DNA of 64,000 nucleotides from NCBI GenBank assembly GCA_015178975.1, contig WHVD01000012.1, positions 1,302,001 to 1,366,000 on the forward strand, read 5' to 3'. The translations under genes were made by a program, and so were the position numbers. Shown here in pieces: positions 44,915 to 56,174 of this stretch. How positions within the stretch are numbered: the first letter of the stretch is position 1; every line of letters starts with the position of its first letter. The notes beneath the pieces are model-generated. The model was not told the DNA's origin. It searched no databases and worked only from the letters and a program-made list of their open reading frames with translations. The DNA is from Hysterangium stoloniferum (taxonomy: Eukaryota > Basidiomycota > Agaricomycetes > Hysterangiales > Hysterangiaceae).

Positions 44915-46457
44915 ATGGATTCGAGACATTCTTTGGGGGACGGGCCATACGAGCTGCAAGACGCCATCGCATCCTTCGTCGATCACCCCGAAGACCTTTT
45001 GTCTCTTGCATTAACCTGTCGAAGGCTTTATACAGTGATTGTTCCGGATCATCTAGAATTCCGCCATGTTCGTTGCGATTTTAACAAACTTTATGTCTGG
45101 GAAGCACTTCTATCTCGACCACGGCTTGCGGCAGGGTTGCGGAGCTTGGTTTTGCTGAACAATTCGTCCAGCAGAGCCGAAATAATACCGTGGACGGCGG
45201 TGGGATATGACAGTCACGACTATCAAGTGTACGAGCCTGAGCCAGGGCATCGAGAAGCTTCTATGGTAGCTCTTACAAACCTTCTTTACAATACACCCTT
45301 CCTCCGTCAACTGGCTTGTAACGATTCCGACGATTCGGACGATTGGACAGACGAGACACTTCTGAAGAATTTTTTCATTGCCATGCGTAACCACTGTCAT
45401 TCCCTTCAGGAGCTGGATATGCGCATTTCAACATTTTCTCTGATCGCATGGATAAAGGTTATGGCAAATCCTGTTAGTCCCTTACTCCTACTCTGTTGTC
45501 GTGTGTATTTGACTAAGTACTATATAAGATTCAGGTCTTTTCCAATCTAACCCAATTCTCAATAGTTAAAGTATCTGGGTATAGCCATGCGATTCTTCCG
45601 TTCCTTCCTGCATTTGTTGAGATATTAGCCTATGGCATGCCTGCGTTACGCGACCTACATATTGGTGGGTATGGTCTGCAACTGTTCGGGCTTTGGGAGC
45701 AGGCACGGTGGCAGTCTCTACAACGATGTACTATGTATTTCATTGGTGCCAGCGCAGAGAAAGGGAGTTTTCCTGTAATAGCACGCTTTTTGGAAAACCA
45801 TCCCAAAATAACATGTTTTGGTTCAACTACGCTTCTTCTCCCTGGTAGTATTCCCTTCACTACAACATTTCGGTCACTCCTGTTGACATATCCTGATCAA
45901 CCATTCACCAAGGATACCATTGCACCTCCAGCTCTTCGGTACATCCACTCTTTTGAACTTCACAGTGGTCTCAACTCGGAATCGATCAGCATACTCAGCG
46001 ATATGCCATCCCTTCGATATCTCAGATATGTCTACCATCACGATGTGGCTGAAGTTGTTCGATTGGCACCGGGATTGGAAAGACTTGGTGTCATGTTGAG
46101 GGACAGGGAACTTGATTCTAACGAGGTGGGTTTTTAGTTTTTCAAGCTTACGAAGTATACCTCCTACTTTGACCATCTCTTCAGGACAAATCGTCAATTG
46201 AAGACCTTCTTGCGTTCAAACATCTCACGCATTTTGTTGTGTATTCATACGAGCCCAACTCACTATCTACAACCGAAATAGCGAGAGTGGCGTCAATTCG
46301 ATCCCTTCGGTACATTGGGGTGGAACGGGACCTTTGGAGTTTGGTTGAACGTGACGAAAACGGAGAATTTTTGCGGTGTATTGAATTGACGGACTTGGCA
46401 GAGTGTGATAGTCCTGGATACAATTGGGGTGGACATTATCTTGGTACCCCCGGATGA
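44915..46457 (+). CDS. F-box protein with a leucine-rich-type C-terminus
   Basis: Three exons (44915-45472, 45535-46125, 46185-46457), both introns GT-AG and phase 0, giving 473 residues. Residues about 10-50 are an F-box-like fold (ELQDAIASFVDHPEDLLSLA then LTCRRLYTVIVPDHLEFRHV), which would bind Skp1 and place the protein in an SCF ubiquitin ligase. The rest (about 60-470) has irregular Leu-rich segments such as LRSLVLLNN, LQELDMRIS, LRDLHIGGY and LRYLRYVYHHD, the usual layout of the large fungal F-box family that recruits unknown targets. The reading frame is clean throughout. A decayed paralogous fragment lies just downstream at about 46953-47360. The substrate is unknown. Confidence 0.85.
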
Positions 46458-46759
46458 TGTCGTTGACATCTGTCTTGCAGAAGGTAAACATCGATTTGGG
46501 AAATGTGCGTCAGTACGTATCACAAATCAGAGGAATGACCTCGTGGTTTTGTAATCAATTATATAGCTCCCCATCAGGCAATATAATCTGCGTAACATAT
46601 TTCTCCTCGTGGTCTTGATATAAGTTATACAACCTGAGAAATAGTAGGGATTGAATATCCGAGACTTTTTATTTTTCTTGAATCGGTATATAAAATCTCG
46701 AGTCCTAATGAGTGATCAAACTAATTTCTCCATAATGTCAGGTACCTTTATAGCTTGTA

Positions 46760-46952
46760 CATCAGGAAAGTGGGAAGATCAGTAAGTATGCCGTCTATAT
46801 TGTCTAGGAGAGCTAGCTAGCTCGGCTAGACACGGCTAGACACACATACTTTCGCGAGATCCCTATTTACTAGTCGGTATGAAAGCTTACTATAGATCTA
46901 GGGAGGCTAGGGAGTCTACATAATGGGCGTAGACATTCCCAAATCCCTGATG
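46760..46952 (+). mobile_element. MITE-like element, left copy
   Basis: 193 bp with short terminal inverted repeats CATCAGG...CCTGATG. It is the reverse complement of the copy at 47133-47332 with scattered differences. It is non-coding. No target duplication is visible, perhaps because the flanks have decayed. Confidence 0.75.
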
Positions 46953-47360
46953 AAATATCTTTTTATTCTCAAGGATGGCTCACAGCGATATTGCAGAGCG
47001 TGCTCTCGCTAAATCCGTAGAGTTGAAGTAATACCGTGGAGGATGATTGGAGATGGCAAGCAAACAACTATCAAAGCAGAAGCCAGGGCATTGGGAGGCT
47101 TGTGTGACAACTCTTACAAGCCCGGGCCCTCCCATCAGGGATTTGGGAATGTCTACACCCATTATGTAGACTCCCTAGCCTTCCTAGACTCCCTAGATCT
47201 ATAGTAAGCTCTTATACCGACTAGTAAATAGGGATTTCGCGAAAGTAGGGTGTCTAGCCGAGCTAGCAGCTCTCCTAGATGGCTCTAGACAATATAGACG
47301 GCATAATTACTGATCTTCCCACTTTCCTGATGCCCTCCGTCAACTGGCTTTGATAGCCGA
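46953..47360 (+). pseudogene. F-box gene relic interrupted by a MITE
   Basis: The stretch 46985-47130 aligns with exon 1 of the F-box gene (about 45145-45290), sharing TAATACCGTGGA, AGCCAGGGCAT and CTCTTACAA at matching spacing. After the MITE the alignment resumes at 47333 with CCTCCGTCAACTGGCTT, the sequence at 45300-45316. It encodes nothing intact. Confidence 0.75.
47133..47332 (-). mobile_element. MITE-like element, right copy, inserted in the F-box relic
   Basis: 200 bp with termini CATCAGGGA...TTTCCTGATG. It is flanked by CCCTCC on both sides (about 47127-47132 and 47333-47338), read as a 6-bp target duplication. The F-box relic continues on both sides, so the insertion event is visible. 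Together with the copy at 46760 it forms a large imperfect palindrome with a 180-bp loop. Confidence 0.8.
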
Positions 47361-47369
47361 CCGACTCTT

Positions 47370-49200
47370 GGTCCAGTGAATGGGGTGGAATGCCTCCTTG
47401 GCGTCGTGGGCAGCTGGGACCTTGCTTCATACTCAGTGGATAGAAATCTGTGATCTTTGAACGGCTAGACTGGTTTACCATTCTAGGATACGACCCATGA
47501 CAGACTACAAATATCGATTTTGATGAGTATTTCATTTGACGAACTCGTCACGGCCACAGCTGCCAGGCTAATTTTAGCTACAGTAGTGAATACATACATA
47601 GTCAACACATTACTTGCGTCTGCTGATGTTTCCAAAAAGGAAATTTTCAACTTCGCCTTTGGACCTTTAACAATGACCTGTGGTGACTAGAAAGCAAGGA
47701 TGCTCTCACTAATCTGCAAGCCTTTATCTGGCAATAATAGATTTCATCTGGTACCACGCCACAACAGACAGACGGCACGGCCACATGAGTTCGGACCGGC
47801 AAGCAGAAATCAGTTTGAAGTTCCCTCCCTCCCTCCTCTCTCGCATCTCAATGGATAAGACCTCTTTTTTCTTTAGTAAGGTTGGGATTGTCACTGCAGA
47901 CCAGAGATTGCCGAGAAATCGCTTGAGAGCCATTGCTTTCTTTGGCTTTCTCACCTGCTTCCTCAGTGTGTTTGTATTCTCCAGGAGCGGCGCCCAGTAC
48001 TCTGCTTCGATTCCAAACTATGAACAGGAGGCAATTCTAGAACGTTGTCGTAACCTAAATGTGGTACCCAGGGGGTTTGCAGCCCATTTGCGAGCAGAGT
48101 CTGATCGTTTCGTACCCGGCACAAAGCCGACACTCCTTCGAAATGCCAAAGTGTGTAATTGCCCTATTTCAAAATACTGAAGTAACATCACGCCTTTCTC
48201 GAATTATATGCTAGATATGGACAGGGGGTTTGAATGGTACTGAAGGCACGTCGTACTAACTCGTACCGCCCCACCCGACAAAAATAGTGACAGGAGTTGT
48301 TTAGTTATTTATGGTGATCTGCTCTTGGACAAAGGCTTAATTAAAGCTATCGGCTATATTCCAACCCGTCTACTGAAATCATTTGACAAGCAGCAATTAC
48401 ATATCCAGGATCTTCAAGGAGCTTGGGTTACTCCCGGGCTTGTTGACTTGCATTCGCACATCGGTGTAGGCAGTGTTCCCCATCTAGAAGGTATGCACTG
48501 ATTCAAGCTCTCACTTGATATCCCCAATACGTGACATATCGCAGGCGCAAGTGATACCAATTCGGTTAAGGCTCCCATCCTTCCATGGCTACGAAGTCTT
48601 GATGGTTTGAATACCCATGATGAGTCGTACACTCTTGCTATTGCTGGAGGAGTTACGACTGCACAAGTTCTTCCTGGTTCGGCCAACAACATCGGTGAAG
48701 ATTCTTCCCACAAACATTATGTTATTTTTAAGGAAGTCACAACTTACGTTTAGAGCAGGAGGACAAGCATTTGTGATTAAACTCCGTCCCACGGCAGAGC
48801 GTTCCGCTATTTCGAAAGTCATCGAGCCGCCTCACACACTTAGCGGCACCAATTTCGACCCGTCTTTGCCTCCTCGCTGGAGGCACATGAAGTATATGAT
48901 CTCTTTATCGTCCAGAAGTAAACATGGTTGAGTTTTTTTTCGCAGACATGCTTGTGGAGAAAATCCTTCACGAACCTACTCTATGACCCGAATGGACAGT
49001 GCTTGGAAATTTCGAGAAGCTTATAACGAGGCCCGCAAGATCAAGGATGCTCAAGACGAGTTCTGTGCTGTAGCCGAGGCCGGGAAGTGGAAGAGACTAG
49101 GAAAGTGGCCAGAGGACTTGCAGTGGGAATCATTGGTTGATGTTTTGCGTGGACGAGTGAAGGTATCCGCTGTTCAGTTGGCTGCATTTTCAATTTTGTG
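47370..49200 (+). repeat. Segmental duplication, intact copy
   Basis: Partner of 42120-44050; it covers about 480 bp of upstream flank plus the first third of the amidohydrolase gene. The copies face the same way, 5.2 kb apart, with the F-box gene between them. Confidence 0.85.
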
Positions 49201-51606
49201 TTTAATCATTGATAGCTCTCGGTGCATTGTTACGAACCTGTCGATTTTGATGGGATTGTGAGGGTGCGCCTGATACGCCCCCATGTGCATGTCCAGCCAC
49301 ACTGACCAGGTTATTAGCTTACGAACGAGTTCAAATTCCCCGTGGCGTCCTTCCATCACGCCGGTTCTGCATATTTGGTTCCTGACCTGTTAAAGAAGAC
49401 GTACGGTGGGACACCTTCCATCGCCCTTTTCGCATCCAACTTCAGGTATATAAATTCTCTTTCGCGAAAGTCGTTTTTAAACATTTTCTAAAACATACTA
49501 GGAAAAAGCGTGAGGCATACCGAGGATCCGAATTCGGTCCAAGGGTTCTCGCAGATAACGGTATCCCTGTCGTCATGAAGGTAGGAGTGCATACACTTTA
49601 CTGGTTGTTACAGACAAATAAAGTATCTCTCCCAGAGCGACCACCCAGTCGTTAATTCCAGATATCTATTAAATGAAGCTGCACTGGCATTTTATCACGG
49701 CTTGGCGCCGAATCTCGCATTGGCTTCGGTGACTTCTGTGCCTGCTCAAGCGGCGGGGTTGGGGCATAGGATTGGAAGCATCCAACAAGGTCAATTTGTC
49801 TGTATTTCTTAACATTGGAAATTCCTGTAAACATCAATATTTTTTCAGGGTATGATGCTGGTATGATACATTTTATGTCTGATCTCTTCTCTTATCACAC
49901 TGACTGTTCCCAGATATCGCTGTTTGGGACTCTTATCCTCTTTCACTTGGCGCTACCCCATCACAAGTATTTATTGATGGAATTATGCAGTTTGAGACAC
50001 CTTATGTGTCGCCCAAGCCAGGCACATTCCAACAAGTACCCACCACACCCAACTTCGATAAAGATGCTGAGCAGGCCGTCAAATTTGAAGGTTTACCTCC
50101 ATTAGAACCGCGTAAAGCAGGGGAGATTCTATTTACTGGCGTTAAGGATATTTGGACTCTTTATGATGGTGAAGTTATAAATACACTCCATGCTAACGTT
50201 ACCGATGGCCGTTTTGGGTCTGTCCTTGTCCGAGACGGCAGAATAGCCTGTGTGGCGAATCCCGGGAGAGAATACGATTGTATATCTGCTGATAATCTCC
50301 ATGGAGTGGAGACCATTGACTTAGACGGCGGAGCTATCGCGCCTGGCTTGACAACCTTCGGAACCGACCTAGGGATTTCGGAGATTCGCCTCGAGGCGTC
50401 AACTGGTGACGGAAGTGTTTTTGACCCCTTGCGGCAAAGCATCCCTGCAATTCTTGGCGAGGCTGACACACTGATTAGTGCTGTGGATGGTCTACAATTC
50501 GAGACACGCAATGCACTGTGCGTGCCTTGCCGGATATTTTTATCAAACTATGCTTAACTACGTATTTACATTTTAGCTTGGCATATCGTTCAGGTGTGAC
50601 CCTAGCAGTGACTGCGCCGACCGGGGGTGGCTTCTGGAAGGGCTTGTCAGTGGCGTTTAATCTTGGGGCGAAACATGCCCTTCAACCCGGTGCTGTGGTT
50701 CAAAAAGTCGTTGCATTACATGTTTCAATTAGTAAAGGCGCCACGGCCAGTGTCAGTACGCAGATTGCAGCGTTGAGAAAACTATTATTGGAAAGTAAAT
50801 ATGGCACTGCGTTCTCCGCAACAGCACAGGTATATTTTATCCCCCGTTTGTGGAAATTTTTTTTCTTACATAAAATCATCCAAGGGGGAGCTGTCGCTCA
50901 TCGTCAACGTTGATAGCGCAGATATTATGGCCACGCTGATTCGATTGAAGGAAGAAGTCGAAGACAATACTGGGAAGAGATTACGTCTCAGTAATCCTCA
51001 TCTTTTTTTTTATGAAATAATTCCGCTCATCCATTATCGTAGCTTTTGCCGGTGCTACAGAGGCTTGGCTTCTGGCGGCTGAGATCAGTAAAGCGAACGT
51101 AGGCGTCATTTTGTATCCATCAAGATCATTCCCAGGAACTTGGGACAAGCGTCGCTTGTAAGAAGTATTCCATAAGGCTTATTATTCAGTAGATAATTGA
51201 TTGATATACGACTTCTTTCAGCTTGGCGGGACCACCGCTTACATTTGATACGCCGTTAACCACGCTATTCGAACATAACGTAACGGTAGCGCTCGGTGTT
51301 GAAAATGAATACGACGCCCGTAATACGCGTTTTGATATTGCTTGGGTACATTGCTTCATATTCAAATATGTTGGATGGCACTAATTGCGTTGATACATCA
51401 AACAGGCATCTTTGGAATCCAATGGGAGGATTGGCAAGACTGCGGCGCTCAGCTTGGCGTTGAGCAACCTCGAAAGATTGTTAGGTGTGAGCGTACCGCG
51501 GGGTCAAAGAGAATTTGTCGCATGGAGAGGCGGGGATCCGTTTGAAATGAGTAGCAGAGCCGTCACGGTGTTTTCTGAGCAGCGTGGAACGCACTTGTTG
51601 TATTGA
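47851..51606 (+). CDS. Two-domain amidohydrolase, membrane-anchored
   Basis: Sixteen or so exons; ATG 47851 (an in-frame upstream ATG at 47785 also exists), TGA 51604-51606, about 930 residues. A single N-terminal hydrophobic segment (AIAFFGFLTCFLSVFVF) after a basic stretch suggests a signal anchor. The first amidohydrolase domain has the metal-binding HSHIGV motif (about 48454), AIAGGVTTAQVLPGSA, HCYEPVDFDGIVR, SFHHAGSAYLVPDLL and VVMKSDHPVVN (about 49575-49655). A second, degenerate domain follows (GVKDIWTLYDGEV onward) with LDLDGGAIAPGL-like and YRSGVTLAVTAPT blocks. This double architecture is a conserved fungal family of unknown substrate. Exon joins were followed almost to the end without interruption. 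One intron is GC-AG (about 48250). The promoter flank and first third are duplicated upstream as a pseudogene. Confidence 0.9.
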
Positions 51607-52694
51607 TCTACGTATAACCATGTCCCTTGAAATTACGGAATTATGATCAGAGTCAAAATGACCCTTTTGACTACATTTCAGTAACCCATTTAATCTGTAG
51701 ATTGTATGTAGGTGGAGATGGCTTGTGGGTGACTACGCATCAATCACAACAGTTGCTTTGTGGACTTCATTAATGACGTAATACTGATGCTTAGGGATGG
51801 AGTATAATAAGTCTGTGTTCAGCGTCAGTGTCCAGATAATAAAGTGGCAGTAAAGGTAGCTAGATTTCTCAAGATTGGATGAAAGAAGGGTTTCCGTCTT
51901 TGAGAGGTGTAGATACAAACGCAAAAATCTGGACGCAGTAATTCCAGTAGCCGGCCAGATATAGTGATGGTTGCACCGGGTATGGCTCGCAACAGCATGA
52001 AAGTGGTTACAACGACCTCATTCTGAGTGATACTTAGATAATGGGGGATTTATAGATATTATAGCTCAGAGAAATCGTACGGCGTAGTAAGGATCGATGG
52101 AGTGTTAGCAAGTTTTCCTAAATAGAGTTTGGGGAAAGTAAGTATATGCTAGATGGCCCGCCCGCCTGTAAGTCCCTGCCAGGCAGTTATGCACCATCGA
52201 GAATTAAAGGGGAATATAAGAGAGGAAGTTCTTACGAAACTCACCAAGCGGACATGTAAGGCATACTTTCTGAAAATATTTTATTGATGATTGATGAGAA
52301 TCTAAGTCCCTGTGTCCATTCGCGACTCCATGGGGGCAAAAGAATAAGCTGACGAAGCAGCATTAGAAAAATAAGTAAGCGGCAATCATAAGCATGAGGA
52401 AGATACGGCCTAGCTTAGTATTTTTCATGTTGAACAGTTACTATTGGGGCATGATATCGGGGCCTCCTTACAGACGGAACTCGCCGTAGCACCTCGAACA
52501 CCAAAGAGTCACTATTGGATTAAAGGCCTGCCCGACAAGCTCCAATCTATGTGTCCGGGGCGTAAATCATTGAATGATCTGCAAGGAGGGTTATCTTCAG
52601 GGCATTTTACCGTGTTTGAAAATGAGCTTGGTGTGACCAAACGTGTATGTCACACACGTGACTTGTTCTGTCTCTTGCCACTTGACGCGTCACA
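51607..52694. other. Intergenic region between the amidohydrolase and GEN1
   Basis: No gene is recognised. An open frame at about 52444-52722 overlaps the GEN1 start in another frame and lacks family features. The GEN1 promoter must lie in its right part. Confidence 0.45.
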
Positions 52695-55346
52695 ATGGGT
52701 GTCCCCGGTTTATGGGATGTAGGTTTGGCCTAAACGTGTCAATTGAGTCAAAGATACTAGTACTGACTTATCTAGGTATTGCGACCAACAGCGGAACCAC
52801 ATTCACTCACCAAACTCGCTGTACAATCCGGGTTCGTGGACAACCGCCACGGCAACCGAGCCTACCGAATTGGAATAGATGCGTCGATATGGTTTTTTCA
52901 TGCGCAAGGTGGTCGAGAGGGAGAGAACCCAGAGCTAAGAACGTTATTTTTTCGCTGCGCGAGGTGAGTGATCGATCGCCGAACCGAAATCGGTGGATAT
53001 TGCTCATTCGTCATGAAGATTATTGGCAATGCCATTTCTTCCCATATTTGTGTTCGATGGTCCCAAAAGACCAAAGATAAAACGTGGAAAATCCGTCGGA
53101 GGAAAGCAACACTGGATGATAAACAATTTTAGAATCGTGCTGGATGCTTTTGGATTCGAATGTCGTACTGCTCCTGGCGAAGCGGAGGCCGAATTAGCGT
53201 ATCTCAACAGCATTGGCGTTATTGATGCCGTGTTATCGGATGACGTCGATTGTTTTCTGTTTGGTGCGCGCACGGTCATGCGTAATTCCTCCACGACGCT
53301 GTCGGGTAATCGCAATCATGGCGCTAAAAATTCCGATGGGAAGGATGACGGACAGCATGTCAACCTTTACCGGATGGCTGACATCGAGGCGAATGACGCA
53401 GTGAATTTGAGCAAAGGCGGACTAATTCTCATTGCTCTTCTCCGTGGAGGCGACTATGACCAGGTGAGAAGAATCGTTTGTCTATTGTCTATTTCTTTTT
53501 TATACTGCTGTAGCAAGGTATTGAAGGATGTGGGGTCAATACTGCGCATGCTTTAGCACGCGCTGGCCTTGGTGACCAACTCTTGGAAGCAGCACTGTCA
53601 AACACCCTTCCACTCGTTCTTCCAACATGGCGGGCTGCAGTCCGACACGAACTGAAAACCAACGCATCAGGTTTCGCGACACGGAAGTCCCCCACACTCG
53701 CAAAACGCATTACTGACGATTTTCCTCCCCTCGATGTTCTGCGGTGCTATACCCATCCCATTACCTCCCGATCCGATCAGTCGGGCCCGAGAGGGTTAGA
53801 CACGTTGTGGCAGAAGCGTGCGGACGTCAAGAAGATAGCAAGCGTCTGTGAACAATTTTTTGAGTGGGGAGTAGAGGAGACAGTAGTAAAGCGCTTTCGA
53901 AGTTTCCTATGGCCAGGAGTAGTCCTAAGAACGCTTCTTCAAGTTGCTCTCGATAAGGATTCTCCATCAACTTCGTCCCGTTCCCACGAATCTTATAATG
54001 AAACACCATCGAAAGTCCTCGCGCGAAAACTGGGTAGTATGGCTATTAACACCGACGAGGATCTCGTTGAGCTTGTCACAGCTATACATAGCGAACGCAG
54101 ACATCCTTCCACGGACAACATTCTTGAGTACCGGTTGGAAATCGACCCGCGGGAACTAGTCCAACGTGCACGATCCGGTATTCAAGGCACCCGCGTGGAG
54201 CTTGCCGATTCCGCCGCTGCCGGTTCACTTTCAGATGTAGACGGCGACGACGAAGATGAAGACGGAAAGAGGATGAAACGAGGAACCAAAACCCCTCCGG
54301 CAGATCCAGATAGCACACTCCGGGTTTGGATGCCGGCTGTGATGGTTCAACATGCCTATCCTGAGCTTGTTGAAAAATTTGTCGGAAGGAAGGCCGCGAA
54401 GGACGCCAAGAAAGCCAAACGTGGGACGCCGAAGAAGGCAAAGAAGGCCAATGCTATAGAGGAAGAGGAGGTCGACAGTGCACAGAGTACACCCGTAAAG
54501 CCTAAGACAGCGAAGGCTGGGCCCGCTAAAGCTAGAAGACCGGTAGCTAGAGGGATTGACAGCGATGATCAAGCCACGAAATCCAAGCAGGTGGCGAAAT
54601 CGGCAGCAAAAGAGAATGTGATACTGTCAGGGCGTCGGCCAGCCTCCAGCTCCACTTCCGGTCCATCAAATTCCAGGGGCGTGTCTGATCTAGTCGAAGA
54701 AGAATTTTTCGTGTCTTCCGTCGCCACACCGCGCAAAGCCAGACCGCAGTCAACACAAGAGACCAACTTGAACAGTCCGGTATCCTCCTCCAAGGTTCGA
54801 CCCGCTCCTAGACCATTTCCATTGGAAATTGACGACGTCTTTTCGTCACCGGCAGTAACTCCAGCGGAGCCACGAGCACAGACGCGTCCACGTCCCCGGG
54901 TCGATTCCTGCGCCTCGGGCTCATCATCAGATGGAATAGTTCTTCGTCCCGTCAAGAAATCGCCGAGGAAGGGACTGGAACAGGAACGGCCTCGTAAACC
55001 GTCACGCGCACCTTCACCGTCGCCCTTGCGGCCTTCGCTTGCGCTGACGATAAAGCCATTGGATATGGCGACGAAGCGTCCCATCATAACCAAGCCCGTT
55101 GTGAGCTCCAAACAGCCTGCCAACTCCAAATCCGACCCAGAGCCCAAACCTAAGCATTTTGCGCCTTTCAAACCATCGTCCCAACCTGGCGAGGTGATCG
55201 TGATTTCAAGCGATTCCTCCGATGATCCACTCCCGATACGAAACAACAAGGCCGCGAACAAGGGCAACCCGGCCATGAAGAGAGCTCTCGCGCCCAACAC
55301 TTTCAAGTCCAACCCCCAACGACGTGTATTTGTTGACCTCACATGA
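52695..55346 (+). CDS. GEN1: GEN1/Yen1-like Holliday junction resolvase (XPG/FEN1 family)
   Basis: Four exons (52695-52718, 52776-52963, 53019-53463, 53514-55346), 829 residues. It starts MGVPGLWDVLRP, the N-terminal XPG signature. Active-site acids are in GIDASIWFFHA, APGEAEAELAYL, SDDVDCFLFGA and the GGDYDQ-GIEGCG segment, where a helix-hairpin-helix follows. A chromodomain-like segment as in fungal and human GEN1 follows (TLRVWMPAVMVQHAYPELVE, about 54322-54381). The long tail is Ser/Pro/Lys-rich, with KKAK clusters, and ends with EVIVISSDSSDDP (a SUMO-interaction motif with an acidic flank, about 55192-55230) and RRVFVDLT. The enzyme cuts Holliday junctions in the nucleus late in the cell cycle. 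The tail's many SP/TP sites fit CDK control as known for Yen1, which is an inference here. Intact. Confidence 0.92.
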
Positions 55347-56174
55347 TATCATGCATAAATCATACCCACGCACCACAATCTCTCTCCATTTAACACACAG
55401 CACCCGAGGCCTTGAATATCCTCTGAAATGTATGGAAAACATGAAAGGTTTGCCCGAGGATGTTCAAATTTTTGAAAACGTGTCGAATATTTTATATACT
55501 CTAAAGAGTTCTTAGGACACTTTTTCCAAATCAAATTATAAAGTCTTGGGGTGTGCATTCTCAATGCCCGGAATGTGTATGAGACCATGTCGTGTTTTCA
55601 GATTACAGCTGACCGGCCCTCGTATCCAACAATCCCAATTTTCGACTTCCTCAATCCACATGTAATTTTGGCATCACGCATATGCATAGCCATTCCCATC
55701 ACAATCCTTCATTTAATACATATTTTTCTTATTCTTTGATTCCAGGAGTTACACGTGCGCTTGCTACTCTACCTACGTCCCATCGGATGTAGTCGTAGTA
55801 GAGAGTGTGATGTGTTTATGTTTGTTGTCTGTTGTTCGTCGATTTGACAGTCAGTTCGAAAGGAAAAACCAGCGCTGGTAATACAGGCTATGATGTGGGG
55901 ATGAATAGACTTTCACTATCGTGATGTTAGTTTAAGTGTACCATTTACATTTACCTAGAAGAATCACATACATTTCTCTTTTGCGCATTGTCTTTTGGCC
56001 CAGCCGAACCACAGTTGAAAAAAAAAGGGAAAAATAACCAGCGTTGGTAATAGCAAAAGTAAATAACCAAACGCTGGTAATGAGTAGTAACAAGCATTGA
56101 GGGTGGTGGCTGGGGTGCTGATTGCGTTCAGGGCAGGCCATTGGGATCCGAGTGCAACATTTCTCCATCGTAAC
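55347..56174. other. Convergent intergenic region with three palindromic motifs
   Basis: It contains the 3' ends of GEN1 (plus) and TSC2 (minus). Three related 16-17 bp near-palindromes occur: AACCAGCGCTGGTAAT (about 55867), AACCAGCGTTGGTAAT (about 56037) and AACCAAACGCTGGTAAT (about 56065). No gene is seen. Confidence 0.6.

Noticed and set aside
52444-52722. Open frame overlapping the GEN1 start
   Set aside because: It runs through the GEN1 first exon in another frame and has no recognised domain; it may be upstream leader sequence.
54569-55342. Minus-strand 257-codon open frame opposite the GEN1 tail
   Set aside because: The Gly/Arg/Ser-rich shadow of a Ser/Pro/Lys-rich disordered tail; no domain.
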